From: Bacteroidales bacterium UBA3868
Lineage (GTDB): Bacteria > Bacteroidota > Bacteroidia > Bacteroidales > WCHB1-69
Length of the DNA: 6,551 nt
Direction of reading: 5' to 3'
NCBI GenBank assembly: GCA_002392325.1
Contig: DGGS01000147.1
Coordinates: 892 to 7,442 of the forward strand
Positions 1 through 6,537 of the stretch are shown in pieces (position 1 is the stretch's first letter; each line of letters begins with the position of its first letter). Below the pieces are notes generated by a model. That model was not told the DNA's origin and ran no database searches. It worked only from the letters and a program-made list of their open reading frames with translations. The position numbers and the translations under genes were made by a program.

Positions 1-105
1 GACCGGCAGAACAAGGCGCTGGTGGACAAGATGAGCGCCACCATCATCCTGCAGTCCTATATGGAACAGCAAGACATTCTAAAACAACGAGATAACAACC
101 TATGA
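1..105 (+). CDS. ruvX: Holliday junction resolvase RuvX/YqgF, C-terminal fragment
   Basis: The reading frame is open from the left edge and ends at a TGA at 103-105, leaving the last 34 residues. RuvX (YqgF) is an RNase H-fold nuclease linked to Holliday junction resolution and, in some bacteria, to 16S rRNA 5' end maturation. The visible tail contains NKALVDKMSATIILQSYME, which resembles the end of RuvX proteins, where a conserved lysine, an aspartate and the run of Ile-Leu-Gln-Ser form the last helix. The catalytic acidic residues lie outside the window. Its stop codon overlaps the def start (ATGA), which suggests translational coupling. The ruvX-def order is common in Bacteroidetes and supports the call. 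The identification rests on a short segment plus context. Confidence 0.82.
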   Translation, partial: DRQNKALVDKMSATIILQSYMEQQDILKQRDNNL

Positions 106-653
106 TACTACCCATTTATGTTTACGGCGAACCCGTATTGAGAAAAATTTCCGAAGAGATTGATTTGGACGACCCCAACTTGAAACAGTTGGTGGCCGAC
201 ATGTTCGAAACCATGTACCATGCCAATGGCGTGGGCTTGGCAGGTCCTCAGATTGGCAAAGCCATCCGTATCTTTGTCATTGATTCTGAGCCGTTTAAAG
301 AAAGCTATCCCAATGTGCGCATCCACAAAGGCGCTTTCATCAACCCGATTATCACCAAGGAATGGGGCGACGACTTTGTATTCGGCGAGGGCTGTCTGAG
401 CTTGCCCAACCTCAATGAGGATGTGACGCGCAAGTCGAACATCCACATCGAATACTACGATGAGAACGGCGAGTTCCACGACGAGGATTTCGACGGGCTG
501 GTGGCGCGCATCATCCAGCACGAGTACGACCACCTGGAAGGCCGCGTGTTCACTGACCGACTCTCCCAAATCAAGAAGATGGTATTGAAAGGCAAACTGA
601 ACGATATTGCCACCGGCAAAACCAAAGCCGCCTACAAAACCGTACACAAATAA
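102..653 (+). CDS. def: Peptide deformylase
   Basis: Removes the formyl group from the N-terminal methionine of new proteins in the cytoplasm; it is a metalloenzyme, usually Fe2+. The 183-residue length is normal for the family. All three family motifs are present: GVGLAGPQ at residues 43-50 (with Gln50), EGCLS at 96-100 (metal ligand Cys98) and QHEYDHLEG at 139-147 (metal ligands His140 and His144, catalytic Glu141). Motif 1 has Gly48 where Ala is more usual, a mild variant that does not touch catalytic residues. The ATG at 102 is chosen because the protein begins with the expected short N-terminus (MILPIYVYGEPVLR) and overlaps the ruvX stop by the ATGA junction. It appears functional and sits in the middle of a three-gene + strand unit. 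Confidence 0.97.
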   Translation: MILPIYVYGEPVLRKISEEIDLDDPNLKQLVADMFETMYHANGVGLAGPQIGKAIRIFVIDSEPFKESYPNVRIHKGAFINPIITKEWGDDFVFGEGCLSLPNLNEDVTRKSNIHIEYYDENGEFHDEDFDGLVARIIQHEYDHLEGRVFTDRLSQIKKMVLKGKLNDIATGKTKAAYKTVHK

Positions 654-659
654 CTGACA

Positions 660-1232
660 ATGAAACGAATAGCATTCCCCATATTCCTATTGGCTATCGC
701 CGTGCTGTTGGGCGCATGCCACAACAAGCAAGGCGGTGAGAAGAAGAAATTCGGCAGCAAGCAGAAGGACATCATCACGCTTTACAACATGGCCGACTCC
801 ATCTATTACAAGGAGGGACGCATCGACTCGTTGGCATTCTTGCGGTTCATCGACAAGGCGGTGGCGTTTGCCAAAGATTATCCTAAGGATGAAATCTCCC
901 CTGACATGCTGTACCGTGCGGGCATCGGCGCGATGATCATCGCCAAGGCCGCCGAAACCAAAGAGCAGAGAGCCACTTACTGCAAGAAGGCCATCGCCAT
1001 CTTTAACCAATTCCAAGAAACTTACCCCGAGCACGAGAAATACAAATACTGCTATTACCAGCGTGGCATCATCTACGATGACATCTTAGGCGACACCAAC
1101 AGCGCCGAAGACCAATACCGTGACTTTATCAACCGCTATCCGGACGATCCTATCGCCCAGGAGCTGAAAGAATACATCAAGATGCTGGGCAAAAGCGATA
1201 AGGAAATCGAGGAGATGCTACATCTGGAGTAA
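660..1232 (+). CDS. TPR-like outer-membrane lipoprotein (BamD/YbgF-like helical repeats)
   Basis: A 190-residue protein beginning with a lipoprotein signal: Lys2-Arg3, a hydrophobic stretch at 4-17 and the lipobox LGAC with the lipidated Cys at residue 20. The mature part opens with a charged linker (HNKQGGEKKK) and then helical pairs resembling tetratricopeptide repeats at about 53-76, 85-122 and 127-162. These include YxxGIIYDD and AEDQYRDFINRYPDDP, the latter a typical TPR ending. Proteins of this type follow def in many Bacteroidetes and are annotated as TPR proteins of unknown function; the BamD/YbgF comparison concerns fold only. Only six bases separate it from the def stop, so it is very likely co-transcribed with ruvX and def. 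A strong hairpin terminator follows its stop at 1230-1232. The molecular role is unknown; a scaffold in the periplasm is an inference. Confidence 0.85.
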   Translation: MKRIAFPIFLLAIAVLLGACHNKQGGEKKKFGSKQKDIITLYNMADSIYYKEGRIDSLAFLRFIDKAVAFAKDYPKDEISPDMLYRAGIGAMIIAKAAETKEQRATYCKKAIAIFNQFQETYPEHEKYKYCYYQRGIIYDDILGDTNSAEDQYRDFINRYPDDPIAQELKEYIKMLGKSDKEIEEMLHLE

Positions 1233-1250
1233 TATTTTATGCTCTACATA

Positions 1251-1290
1251 ACAAAACAGAGGCGCAATTTGCGCCTCTGTTTTGTTTTCT
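1251..1290. terminator. Bidirectional intrinsic terminator between convergent genes
   Basis: The arms at 1251-1265 and 1271-1285 are perfect complements (ACAAAACAGAGGCGC against GCGCCTCTGTTTTGT), giving a 15 bp stem with a five-base loop, AATTT. On the + strand the stem ends in TTTTGT and is followed by TTTCT. On the - strand the same stem also ends in TTTTGT, so it can act in both directions. It lies between the lipoprotein stop at 1232 and the stop of the converging large gene at 1307, and likely ends both transcripts. Confidence 0.9.
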
Positions 1291-1306
1291 GGAAAAGCAT
1301 GAACCG

Positions 1307-4300
1307 TTATTGGACGATAATTTTCCTACTCATGGATTTCTCATCTACCGTAATCGTGATAAAATACACGCCTTTGCCAAATCCGGCAAGGTTCAACTGT
1401 TCCCGTTCACTATAACTGCGTCCATCCACCACGCACTGTCCTACGGCATTTATAACACTGTATGCGAAACCGGAAGCATTTGCTACAGAAATAGTTATCT
1501 GACCATTACTTGGATTAGGCCACAATGTCGCCTCGATGTCAAACTCCTTCAAACCGACCACTGGATTGAGTATGACTCGCACATCAAAATCCACATACAA
1601 ATCGCCACTGGTGGCACGAACCGTCAATGTAGCCGTTCCCTCTTCCTCCATCAGACGAATGATTTGCAGCATATTTCCCGAGATTTGGGCATCCACGGCA
1701 GCTTCATTGGAATTTGCCAGAAGCGTGTACACAATAGAGTCAACCGAGTTGTCGTCATCGGTCACCACACCCAGCAAATTCACAGCAAGCGAGTCCGGAT
1801 ATTCATTTGAGACCAGATCCTCAACGGGATTCACCACATACGGAGGCAAGTCCACATGAGGTTGGTCGGGTGCCACACCATTGAAGTTATCCAAGCAGAA
1901 ATAGGCAGGCGTAAGCATGCCGCTCTGATTGCCAACAGTGGATTCCAAACTGAACGAGATGGATGCGACTGGACCCAGCGGGCTGAGGTCAAACCATTCC
2001 CAAGTATTGACTATATAGTCATCGTTGGAATTGGCGAAACGATAGTCGGCCAAATAGAAATGCAGTGTATCTATCACACTGCCATTCAAATCTTTACCAA
2101 CAGCATGAAGCACAAAATAATCAGGTGCGGTTCCATTGGAGCCACCAAACGGCGCGTAACCATAACCTCCATCACGCATATCCTGATATGCCCAAACATT
2201 GTTCGTCACATAACACCCTGTTACCGTATGCGTTTGACCATCGGCGGCCGAAACCACGGTAGGTACGCCCATGGTGTAAGCCACAGCATATTGAGCGGAT
2301 CCATTTTGACCACCGGCTGTTATAGCGGTATATTGCGCACTCATACCGGTTTGGTTTGTATCAGTCCTGTTGGATGCGGTGAAACCGCCCCAGAAATAGC
2401 TGGAGTAGAAATTGCTGAAAAGCCAACCGCCGCTAATCATATTGTTATAGTCATCTTCCTGCGCCGGAATCCAATAACCTTGCGACGACAGTGTCACATC
2501 CTCAAAGTCAGCCACACCCACATTGAGCACAACTTGAGAACCCGAAACCGGAACCCTCATCTCCACCATTTTCCCATGACTGGTTGCGGTTACTATCACA
2601 GTGTCCATAAAAGCATTAGCCGTATTGCGGACCACCACGAGATTATCCTCATCATCCACATAGGCCGTAACTTCATCCAAAGCCGCTTCAGCATCATACA
2701 TCATGAAAAGATTGTTGTTATCCGGATCATCGAAAACCCCATCCAGATCGAACGAAAGTGTTTGCGGGAAAGCGGTGAACACAATGGGAGCCAGCGGAGA
2801 CACCACCACTGGAGGCAGATCTTGCGCCACGCAAACCACGGAAAAAGAGGTCAGAACCGTATCGCCATGGCTTACGGCCTGCAGGGTAACCACGGAAGTG
2901 CCTCCTGTTGAAGCCAAGCGAACCAACATGAGCGTGTCGCCGGTCAAAACAGCACTGACCAGATTCGGATTGCTGCTTGAGAGCACACTGACCATAATGC
3001 TGTCGTTGTCATCATCCGGATCGTCAAACACCTGAGAGACATCCACATTCAGCAGCGCAGGAAAGGAATCGAATGTCACATCGTTGATTGGATTGGCCAC
3101 AACGGGCGGGAGATTGGCGTTCACCAAAAACTCATCCGCACCGGCGCAAGGAGTCGCCGAACGGAGTTGTCCATCTATATCTTCCGCAACATAATCCAAC
3201 GGATGAGCCACCATAAGACTGTCACCGGTTGTAATATGCAAATCCTGCGCTCCCACAAAATGCGGTGTGCAGAGTGCGGAATTGGCATCTAAGCCCGTGG
3301 AATCCGTCCAATCTTGCAATGTGGCGTAATCCACCGTACCTCTACGGGCAAAATTAGCTCCATTATATGAAACTCGGTTGAAATCGCTGTAGCGCTCTGT
3401 CAAAGAGTTGGTTACAAAGCGGAAGACATATCCTTCAGTTTCATTAACCAACAAATTATTGTAGAAAGACAAATGCTCGCCATTGTTTTGGAGATAAATG
3501 TTTCCATTGTTTCCGGTACCGCTACATTTCAATGTATTATGGGCGAAATCAATATACGCACTGTTATTGTTGGAGATGTTGAAGCAATAGCTACTGCTGG
3601 AAGCATTGGAATGCAGGTTCACCATATTGTTCCGTACAATCACATGATGGGTTGAGTCACCCACGCAGGGACGCAAGCGAAACACCGTGGTATAACTGGT
3701 TGCGCGGGTGACATTGATCACATTGTTCTCAAAGAGGCAGTCGTTAAAACATTGGAATGCATCAATCGCATTGTAATCCGTCTTAAAATCATTGGCATTG
3801 ATGATGGTATTGCCACGCACCACAGCATCATTATAAAAAGTGAGATAAACGGACTTGAACTGTTGGTTGGTGAATGTGCAATTCTCCACCAGCACGCCCG
3901 TGTTGAACTGCGACATATTCAACCCTTGCAAATAGAGGGCAATGCAGCCGTTTACAAACTGGCAGTCCACAAACTCGTTCCCGTCGCAGAAAGCTCCGGC
4001 GGCACTGTTCATGTGAACCAGATTCTTGTTGTTATCCGAAGACGACAATGCCACCTCGACTCCGACAAATCGCACATTTTCAAAACGATTGCTATCCACA
4101 TCGCCGTTAAAGCGAAGCAGGACCGCATTATTGGCGGAGGATGTGGTGATTGTCATATTCTCGAAAGTCACAAAGTCGGCCCCATTGAACTTCAGTGTGC
4201 TGTTATCGGTATAACCGGCGTTGCTGGTCACCACTACCTGCTGGTTATCGGTTCCCATGCCTCTGAAAACCACTCTGTTGCTCAAGCTAGCGCCCGAAAC

Positions 4301-4516
4301 ATGGGAAACCGTGACATACTCTTCGTAAGTGCCCGGAGCCACTTCAAAAACCACCGGGCCGGACACACCGGCGGAGAGGGCGGAGACCGCCGCGGAAAAA
4401 GATGTATAATCGGCATTCGCCGATGCGTTGCCATTAATGGTGTAAACACCTGACAATTGCGCAGTTGCGCTCACCGCCATCAAAAGCGGCAAAAACAATA
4501 GGAGAATTTTTCGCAT
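1307..4516 (-). CDS. B12-riboswitch-controlled secreted beta-helix/DUF4465 protein with T9SS sorting domain
   Basis: A 1069-residue exported protein. Residues 1-19 form a signal peptide (MRKILLLFLPLLMAV, probable cut after SATA, before Gln20), with no lipobox. Residues about 21-465 look like a right-handed parallel beta-helix, with recurring ENCTFTN, FENNVIN, VRNNMVN, FAHNTLK and FYNNLLV turns, closing in AGADEF. Two Ig/cadherin-like repeats follow (about 468-564 and 567-664), each opening with LPPVV and holding an FDDPD motif. Residues about 666-880 match what I recall of DUF4465: DFEDVTL, YWIPAQ, GGWLFSNFYSSYFWGGF, then WEWFDLSPLG and FCLDNFNG. A third repeat (889-985) opens with LPPYVV. 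Residues about 987-1069 are a type A T9SS sorting domain (WPNPSNG, then GVYFITI, ending RKIIVQ). The ATG at 4516 gives a clean signal peptide and lies downstream of a cobalamin riboswitch. Inferred role: surface or released factor in B12 acquisition. No enzymatic residues are recognised. The ligand is not shown by the sequence. Confidence 0.9.
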   Translation of the reverse strand: MRKILLLFLPLLMAVSATAQLSGVYTINGNASANADYTSFSAAVSALSAGVSGPVVFEVAPGTYEEYVTVSHVSGASLSNRVVFRGMGTDNQQVVVTSNAGYTDNSTLKFNGADFVTFENMTITTSSANNAVLLRFNGDVDSNRFENVRFVGVEVALSSSDNNKNLVHMNSAAGAFCDGNEFVDCQFVNGCIALYLQGLNMSQFNTGVLVENCTFTNQQFKSVYLTFYNDAVVRGNTIINANDFKTDYNAIDAFQCFNDCLFENNVINVTRATSYTTVFRLRPCVGDSTHHVIVRNNMVNLHSNASSSSYCFNISNNNSAYIDFAHNTLKCSGTGNNGNIYLQNNGEHLSFYNNLLVNETEGYVFRFVTNSLTERYSDFNRVSYNGANFARRGTVDYATLQDWTDSTGLDANSALCTPHFVGAQDLHITTGDSLMVAHPLDYVAEDIDGQLRSATPCAGADEFLVNANLPPVVANPINDVTFDSFPALLNVDVSQVFDDPDDDNDSIMVSVLSSSNPNLVSAVLTGDTLMLVRLASTGGTSVVTLQAVSHGDTVLTSFSVVCVAQDLPPVVVSPLAPIVFTAFPQTLSFDLDGVFDDPDNNNLFMMYDAEAALDEVTAYVDDEDNLVVVRNTANAFMDTVIVTATSHGKMVEMRVPVSGSQVVLNVGVADFEDVTLSSQGYWIPAQEDDYNNMISGGWLFSNFYSSYFWGGFTASNRTDTNQTGMSAQYTAITAGGQNGSAQYAVAYTMGVPTVVSAADGQTHTVTGCYVTNNVWAYQDMRDGGYGYAPFGGSNGTAPDYFVLHAVGKDLNGSVIDTLHFYLADYRFANSNDDYIVNTWEWFDLSPLGPVASISFSLESTVGNQSGMLTPAYFCLDNFNGVAPDQPHVDLPPYVVNPVEDLVSNEYPDSLAVNLLGVVTDDDNSVDSIVYTLLANSNEAAVDAQISGNMLQIIRLMEEEGTATLTVRATSGDLYVDFDVRVILNPVVGLKEFDIEATLWPNPSNGQITISVANASGFAYSVINAVGQCVVDGRSYSEREQLNLAGFGKGVYFITITVDEKSMSRKIIVQ

Positions 4517-4632
4517 AACTTTTAAATATTATTACGAAGTTTAATAAAATGCAATACCATCGCAAGCGGCGAAGCATAATTGCCACGCTTAGCCCCACCC
4601 TTGTTCCCGAAGGCTTGCAGTGAACTAACCTG
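4517..4632 (-). promoter_or_regulatory. Leader/expression platform between B12 aptamer and start codon
   Basis: These 116 transcribed but apparently non-coding bases join the aptamer to the ATG at 4516. A long-range stem can form between GCAAGC (read on the - strand from 4618 to 4613) and GCTTGC (4567 to 4562), enclosing further short stems. The last ~45 bases before the start are AT-rich (TAATAATATTTAAAAGTT), typical of Bacteroidetes translation start regions that lack a strong Shine-Dalgarno. No hairpin followed by a U-run is seen, so control at translation initiation is more likely than transcription termination. A short open frame here (4434-4667) shows no protein-like features and is not annotated. 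Confidence 0.55.
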
Positions 4633-4643
4633 TTTGGCAGGTC
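4627..4643 (-). promoter_or_regulatory. Candidate switch hairpin overlapping the B12 box
   Basis: On the - strand GACCTG (4643-4638) can pair with CAGGTT (4632-4627) around a five-base loop CCAAA: five Watson-Crick pairs plus one G-U. The 5' arm is part of the B12 box and the loop bases are those that would form the closing P1 helix of the aptamer. The hairpin and the ligand-bound fold therefore exclude each other. This is seen directly as complementarity; its role in switching is inference. Confidence 0.4.
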
Positions 4644-4782
4644 TTCTGACTCACCCGAACCTATCACCTTCCCATCCGTTTGGGCCGGACAGTGGTTAAT
4701 ATCGACAGGTCTTACACGGGTTTACAGCAGCGGGCACTGTTGCCGATTCGCACGGCATTCCCTTAGCCAAAACGGCTGCAAA
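4633..4782 (-). ncRNA. Cobalamin (vitamin B12) riboswitch aptamer
   Basis: Read on the - strand, the segment has the hallmark pieces of the cobalamin aptamer in the right order. They are GGGAATGCCGTGCGAATCGGC (core start and P3; 4762-4742), CCCGCTGCTGTAA (4734-4722), CCACTG (4695-4690), GGGAAGG (4673-4667) and the B12 box GAGTCAGAAGACCTGCC (4652-4636). The ends can close as P1/P2: TTTGCAG (4782-4776) pairs with CTGCCAAA (4640-4633) with one bulged C. The aptamer is about 150 bases and lies 116 bases upstream of the large secreted protein's ATG. The known family represses expression when adenosyl- or related cobalamins bind, so the gene downstream should be expressed under B12 shortage. The match is to the motif set; no covariance search was run. 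Confidence 0.95.
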
Positions 4783-4887
4783 GAAAGCATTTTTTTCGAG
4801 ACGGCAAGGCGTTTCCTTACTTGAAAAAACAACAAATCTCAGGCCTACAGCAATCTGACAGACGCAACCTATTAAACGACAGGATTT
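4783..4887 (-). promoter_or_regulatory. Intergenic region expected to hold the riboswitch promoter
   Basis: These 105 bases separate the rnhB stop (4888) from the aptamer and must hold the promoter unless the riboswitch is read through from rnhB. The best candidate found by eye is a -33-like TTTG (- strand, 4836-4833), then a 20-base gap and a poor -7 box ending in TTG (4812-4805). It agrees with the Bacteroidetes TAnnTTTG consensus only in its last three bases. No clear terminator for rnhB is visible, although a T-rich stretch (TTGTTGTTTTTTC) lies at about 4836-4822. Readthrough from rnhB cannot be excluded. Confidence 0.25.
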
Positions 4888-5490
4888 TTAAAACTCCAGC
4901 GACAACTGGTTTTTCAGATGAAAGCTGCGCCGATGGTACGGGCTCATGCCATACTGATGCACTGCGGCGATATGTTTCGGAGAGGGATAACCCTTATTGT
5001 TTTTCCAATCATACATCGGATATTCCGCATCCAGGCGCACCATCAGGTCGTCACGATAGGTCTTGGCCAGGATGGAGGCAGCGGCAATGGAGAGGTAGGT
5101 GGCATCGCCCTTCACCACGCACTGGTAGGGAATTTGCCATTGGTCCTTGAACTTGTTGCCGTCGATCAGCAGAAATTCCGGTTTAACGGAGAGTTTCCCA
5201 ACGGCCTCGTTCATGCCTAATATGGAAGCGTTTAGGATATTGATCTCATCTATTTTCCGTTCAGAAATCTCCACCACGGCGTATGCGACGGCATCGCGTT
5301 CAATTATCTGCCGAAGCTGTTCTCTTTTAGCAGCCGTAAGTTGCTTGGAATCATTTATTTCCGCATTCACATAATCGTACGGGAATATCACGGCCGCGGC
5401 GCAAACAGGTCCGGCAAGGCAGCCGCGCCCCACTTCGTCGCACCCGCATTCAAGCAGCGGTTTTTCCGAAAAATGAGACTTTAAAGCCAT
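4888..5490 (-). CDS. rnhB: Ribonuclease HII
   Basis: Cuts the RNA strand of RNA-DNA hybrids and removes single ribonucleotides misincorporated in DNA, in the cytoplasm with Mg2+ or Mn2+. The 200-residue length is normal. Family motifs in order: CDEVGRGCLAGPV with catalytic Asp18 and Glu19 at the start of the GRG loop, NDSKQL at 46-51, LLIDGNKF with catalytic Asp110, SIAAASILAKTYRD with Asp147, and a C-terminal YGMSPYHRRSFHL that matches the usual YG-x-x-x-x-HR-x-SF element. The ATG at 5490 overlaps the end of the upstream membrane-protein gene by ten bases, so the two are likely translated from one message. All catalytic residues are present and nothing suggests damage. Confidence 0.97.
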   Translation of the reverse strand: MALKSHFSEKPLLECGCDEVGRGCLAGPVCAAAVIFPYDYVNAEINDSKQLTAAKREQLRQIIERDAVAYAVVEISERKIDEINILNASILGMNEAVGKLSVKPEFLLIDGNKFKDQWQIPYQCVVKGDATYLSIAAASILAKTYRDDLMVRLDAEYPMYDWKNNKGYPSPKHIAAVHQYGMSPYHRRSFHLKNQLSLEF

Positions 5491-6443
5491 AACAAAACAT
5501 AAAAGGCGACAATCAGGATATCATGCAGAATGATTCGATTTTTATAAAGTGTTATCATACTGAAATACATGGTGATAGGAATCATCATATAAAGGAATCC
5601 TGAAGATAATTTCAAACCGGACAAGAACAGCATCCCAACAGACACGAATGTCAGGAAATGTATGGTTACCAATCGTTTTCTCAAGACGATGAGTTTGTTG
5701 TCGTAAAACAACTTCAATTGGATCATCAAATACACGACAACCAGAACGGTGTATGCCAGAAAGATGTAGTTATAGATGGACAATTTCATAAAGTCCTTTA
5801 TCACGCCAAAGTATGCCAGGTGCTTAATGGAGTCAGCCAGCACTGGGAAACTGTCGGTGAAAAAGCAGACACTAATGAGGTACGCCAACACGAACAGCAC
5901 TCCAGAAAAGAGAATGATAATCTCTTTTGTTTTGGAATATCGGTGCGTAATCAAGGCGAGAAGCAGGAAAAGGATTACGCACAGGGAGATGGGATCGAAC
6001 AGGGAGCATATTCCCACCAGCAAGCCGGAGGTGAAGACCCTGTTCTTCACAGGCCGCTCATTTTCGTCTTGCGCATTCACCAGCAATATCAATGTCAGGA
6101 ACATCAATGTGATGGAGGCGGGCGTGATCACCTTCAGAAAACCGCCCAGGTTCATCATCAGCAAAAAGAAAACGGCGGGTATAAAGGTTTGGGTATCGGA
6201 AAACCGGTTAAGCGAGTAGTAATGGGACAACAGGAAGGTTTCCAGAAGAAGCATCACGATCATGGTCACCTTCAAGTTGAGAGGATGGTTTGTCCAGAAA
6301 AGGGCAAGTTTGGAAAAAAGGACGGACTGGCCTTCAGCGGAGCATATAACCGTTTGGGTCAGAACAGTATAAACAGCCCATGCCATCAGCAAAGCGATGA
6401 TGACAAACTGGGCGATTCCGTTTTTGTTCAGGTAATAAAACAT
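5481..6443 (-). CDS. DUF6427-like polytopic inner-membrane protein
   Basis: A 320-residue hydrophobic protein with roughly nine or ten membrane segments (about 11-30, 56-76, 87-103, 109-123, 137-167 in two parts, 174-194, 224-244, 259-277, 281-299, 305-320). The pattern resembles Bacteroidetes DUF6427 proteins: a short MFYYLNKNG start before the first helix, an NPL-like segment before the second, and a mid-protein GLLVGICSLFDPIS element. This match is from memory and moderate. Function is unknown. The frame stays open to the window edge, but the ATG at 6443 is preferred because the upstream codons cover a promoter-like TATTTTTG box and an AT-rich divergent intergenic region, and homologues start just before the first helix. 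It overlaps rnhB by ten bases, as the first gene of a two-gene operon. Confidence 0.8.
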   Translation of the reverse strand: MFYYLNKNGIAQFVIIALLMAWAVYTVLTQTVICSAEGQSVLFSKLALFWTNHPLNLKVTMIVMLLLETFLLSHYYSLNRFSDTQTFIPAVFFLLMMNLGGFLKVITPASITLMFLTLILLVNAQDENERPVKNRVFTSGLLVGICSLFDPISLCVILFLLLALITHRYSKTKEIIILFSGVLFVLAYLISVCFFTDSFPVLADSIKHLAYFGVIKDFMKLSIYNYIFLAYTVLVVVYLMIQLKLFYDNKLIVLRKRLVTIHFLTFVSVGMLFLSGLKLSSGFLYMMIPITMYFSMITLYKNRIILHDILIVAFYVLLWL

Positions 6444-6458
6444 AATAGAAAATCGCTG

Positions 6459-6466
6459 CAAAAATA
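6459..6466 (-). promoter_or_regulatory. -7 box for the DUF6427-rnhB operon
   Basis: On the - strand the bases read TATTTTTG, an exact match to the Bacteroidetes -7 consensus TAnnTTTG. A weak TTTC stands in for the -33 TTTG at 6491-6488, with a 21-base gap. The expected transcript start is close to 6453, leaving only about ten bases before the ATG at 6443, a short leader. Confidence 0.5.
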
Positions 6467-6496
6467 CAAAAAAGGCGTCAGGTAAGAGAAAAATAG

Positions 6497-6504
6497 TATT
6501 TTTG
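6497..6504 (+). promoter_or_regulatory. -7 box for the rightward gene
   Basis: TATTTTTG exactly matches the Bacteroidetes -7 consensus TAnnTTTG. No convincing -33 TTTG is seen 19-21 bases upstream. The expected start of transcription near 6511 would leave a leader of about 27 bases, AT-rich as usual, before the ATG at 6538. Confidence 0.55.
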
Positions 6505-6537
6505 CACCCTTTTTTAAGAATATAAAAATATAGATAT

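Larger units (their letters stand above)
6457..6506. repeat. 11-base inverted repeat carrying divergent promoter boxes
   Basis: TGCAAAAATAC at 6457-6467 and GTATTTTTGCA at 6496-6506 are perfect reverse complements separated by 28 bases. Each arm contains one TATTTTTG -7 box pointing outward. The symmetry may simply reflect two promoters of the same class, or it may also be an operator. Confidence 0.6.

Noticed and set aside
108..647. A 179-codon - strand open frame opposite def
   Set aside because: def has all catalytic motifs; the antisense frame has none and is a shadow.
1856..2911. A 351-codon + strand open frame antisense to the large secreted protein
   Set aside because: It lies wholly opposite a gene with clear domains, signal peptide and sorting signal. 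Its translation is His/Ile/Arg-rich without motifs, as expected from a shadow frame.
3752..4453. A 233-codon + strand open frame opposite the beta-helix region
   Set aside because: The translation shows no recognisable domain and its composition mirrors the N/T-rich repeats on the other strand.
4517..4632. Intrinsic terminator as expression platform of the riboswitch
   Set aside because: Short stems exist (AAGC..GGC with GCC..GCTT) but none is followed directly by a run of U, so termination control is not supported.
4434..4667. A 77-codon - strand open frame running through the riboswitch end and leader into the large gene
   Set aside because: It begins inside the aptamer, overlaps the true gene start out of frame and has no protein-like pattern; the bases are explained by RNA structure.
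5658..6485. A 275-codon + strand open frame opposite the membrane protein
   Set aside because: Its Gln/His/Lys-rich translation is the usual antisense image of a hydrophobic membrane protein (Leu, Ile, Val and Phe codons reversed).
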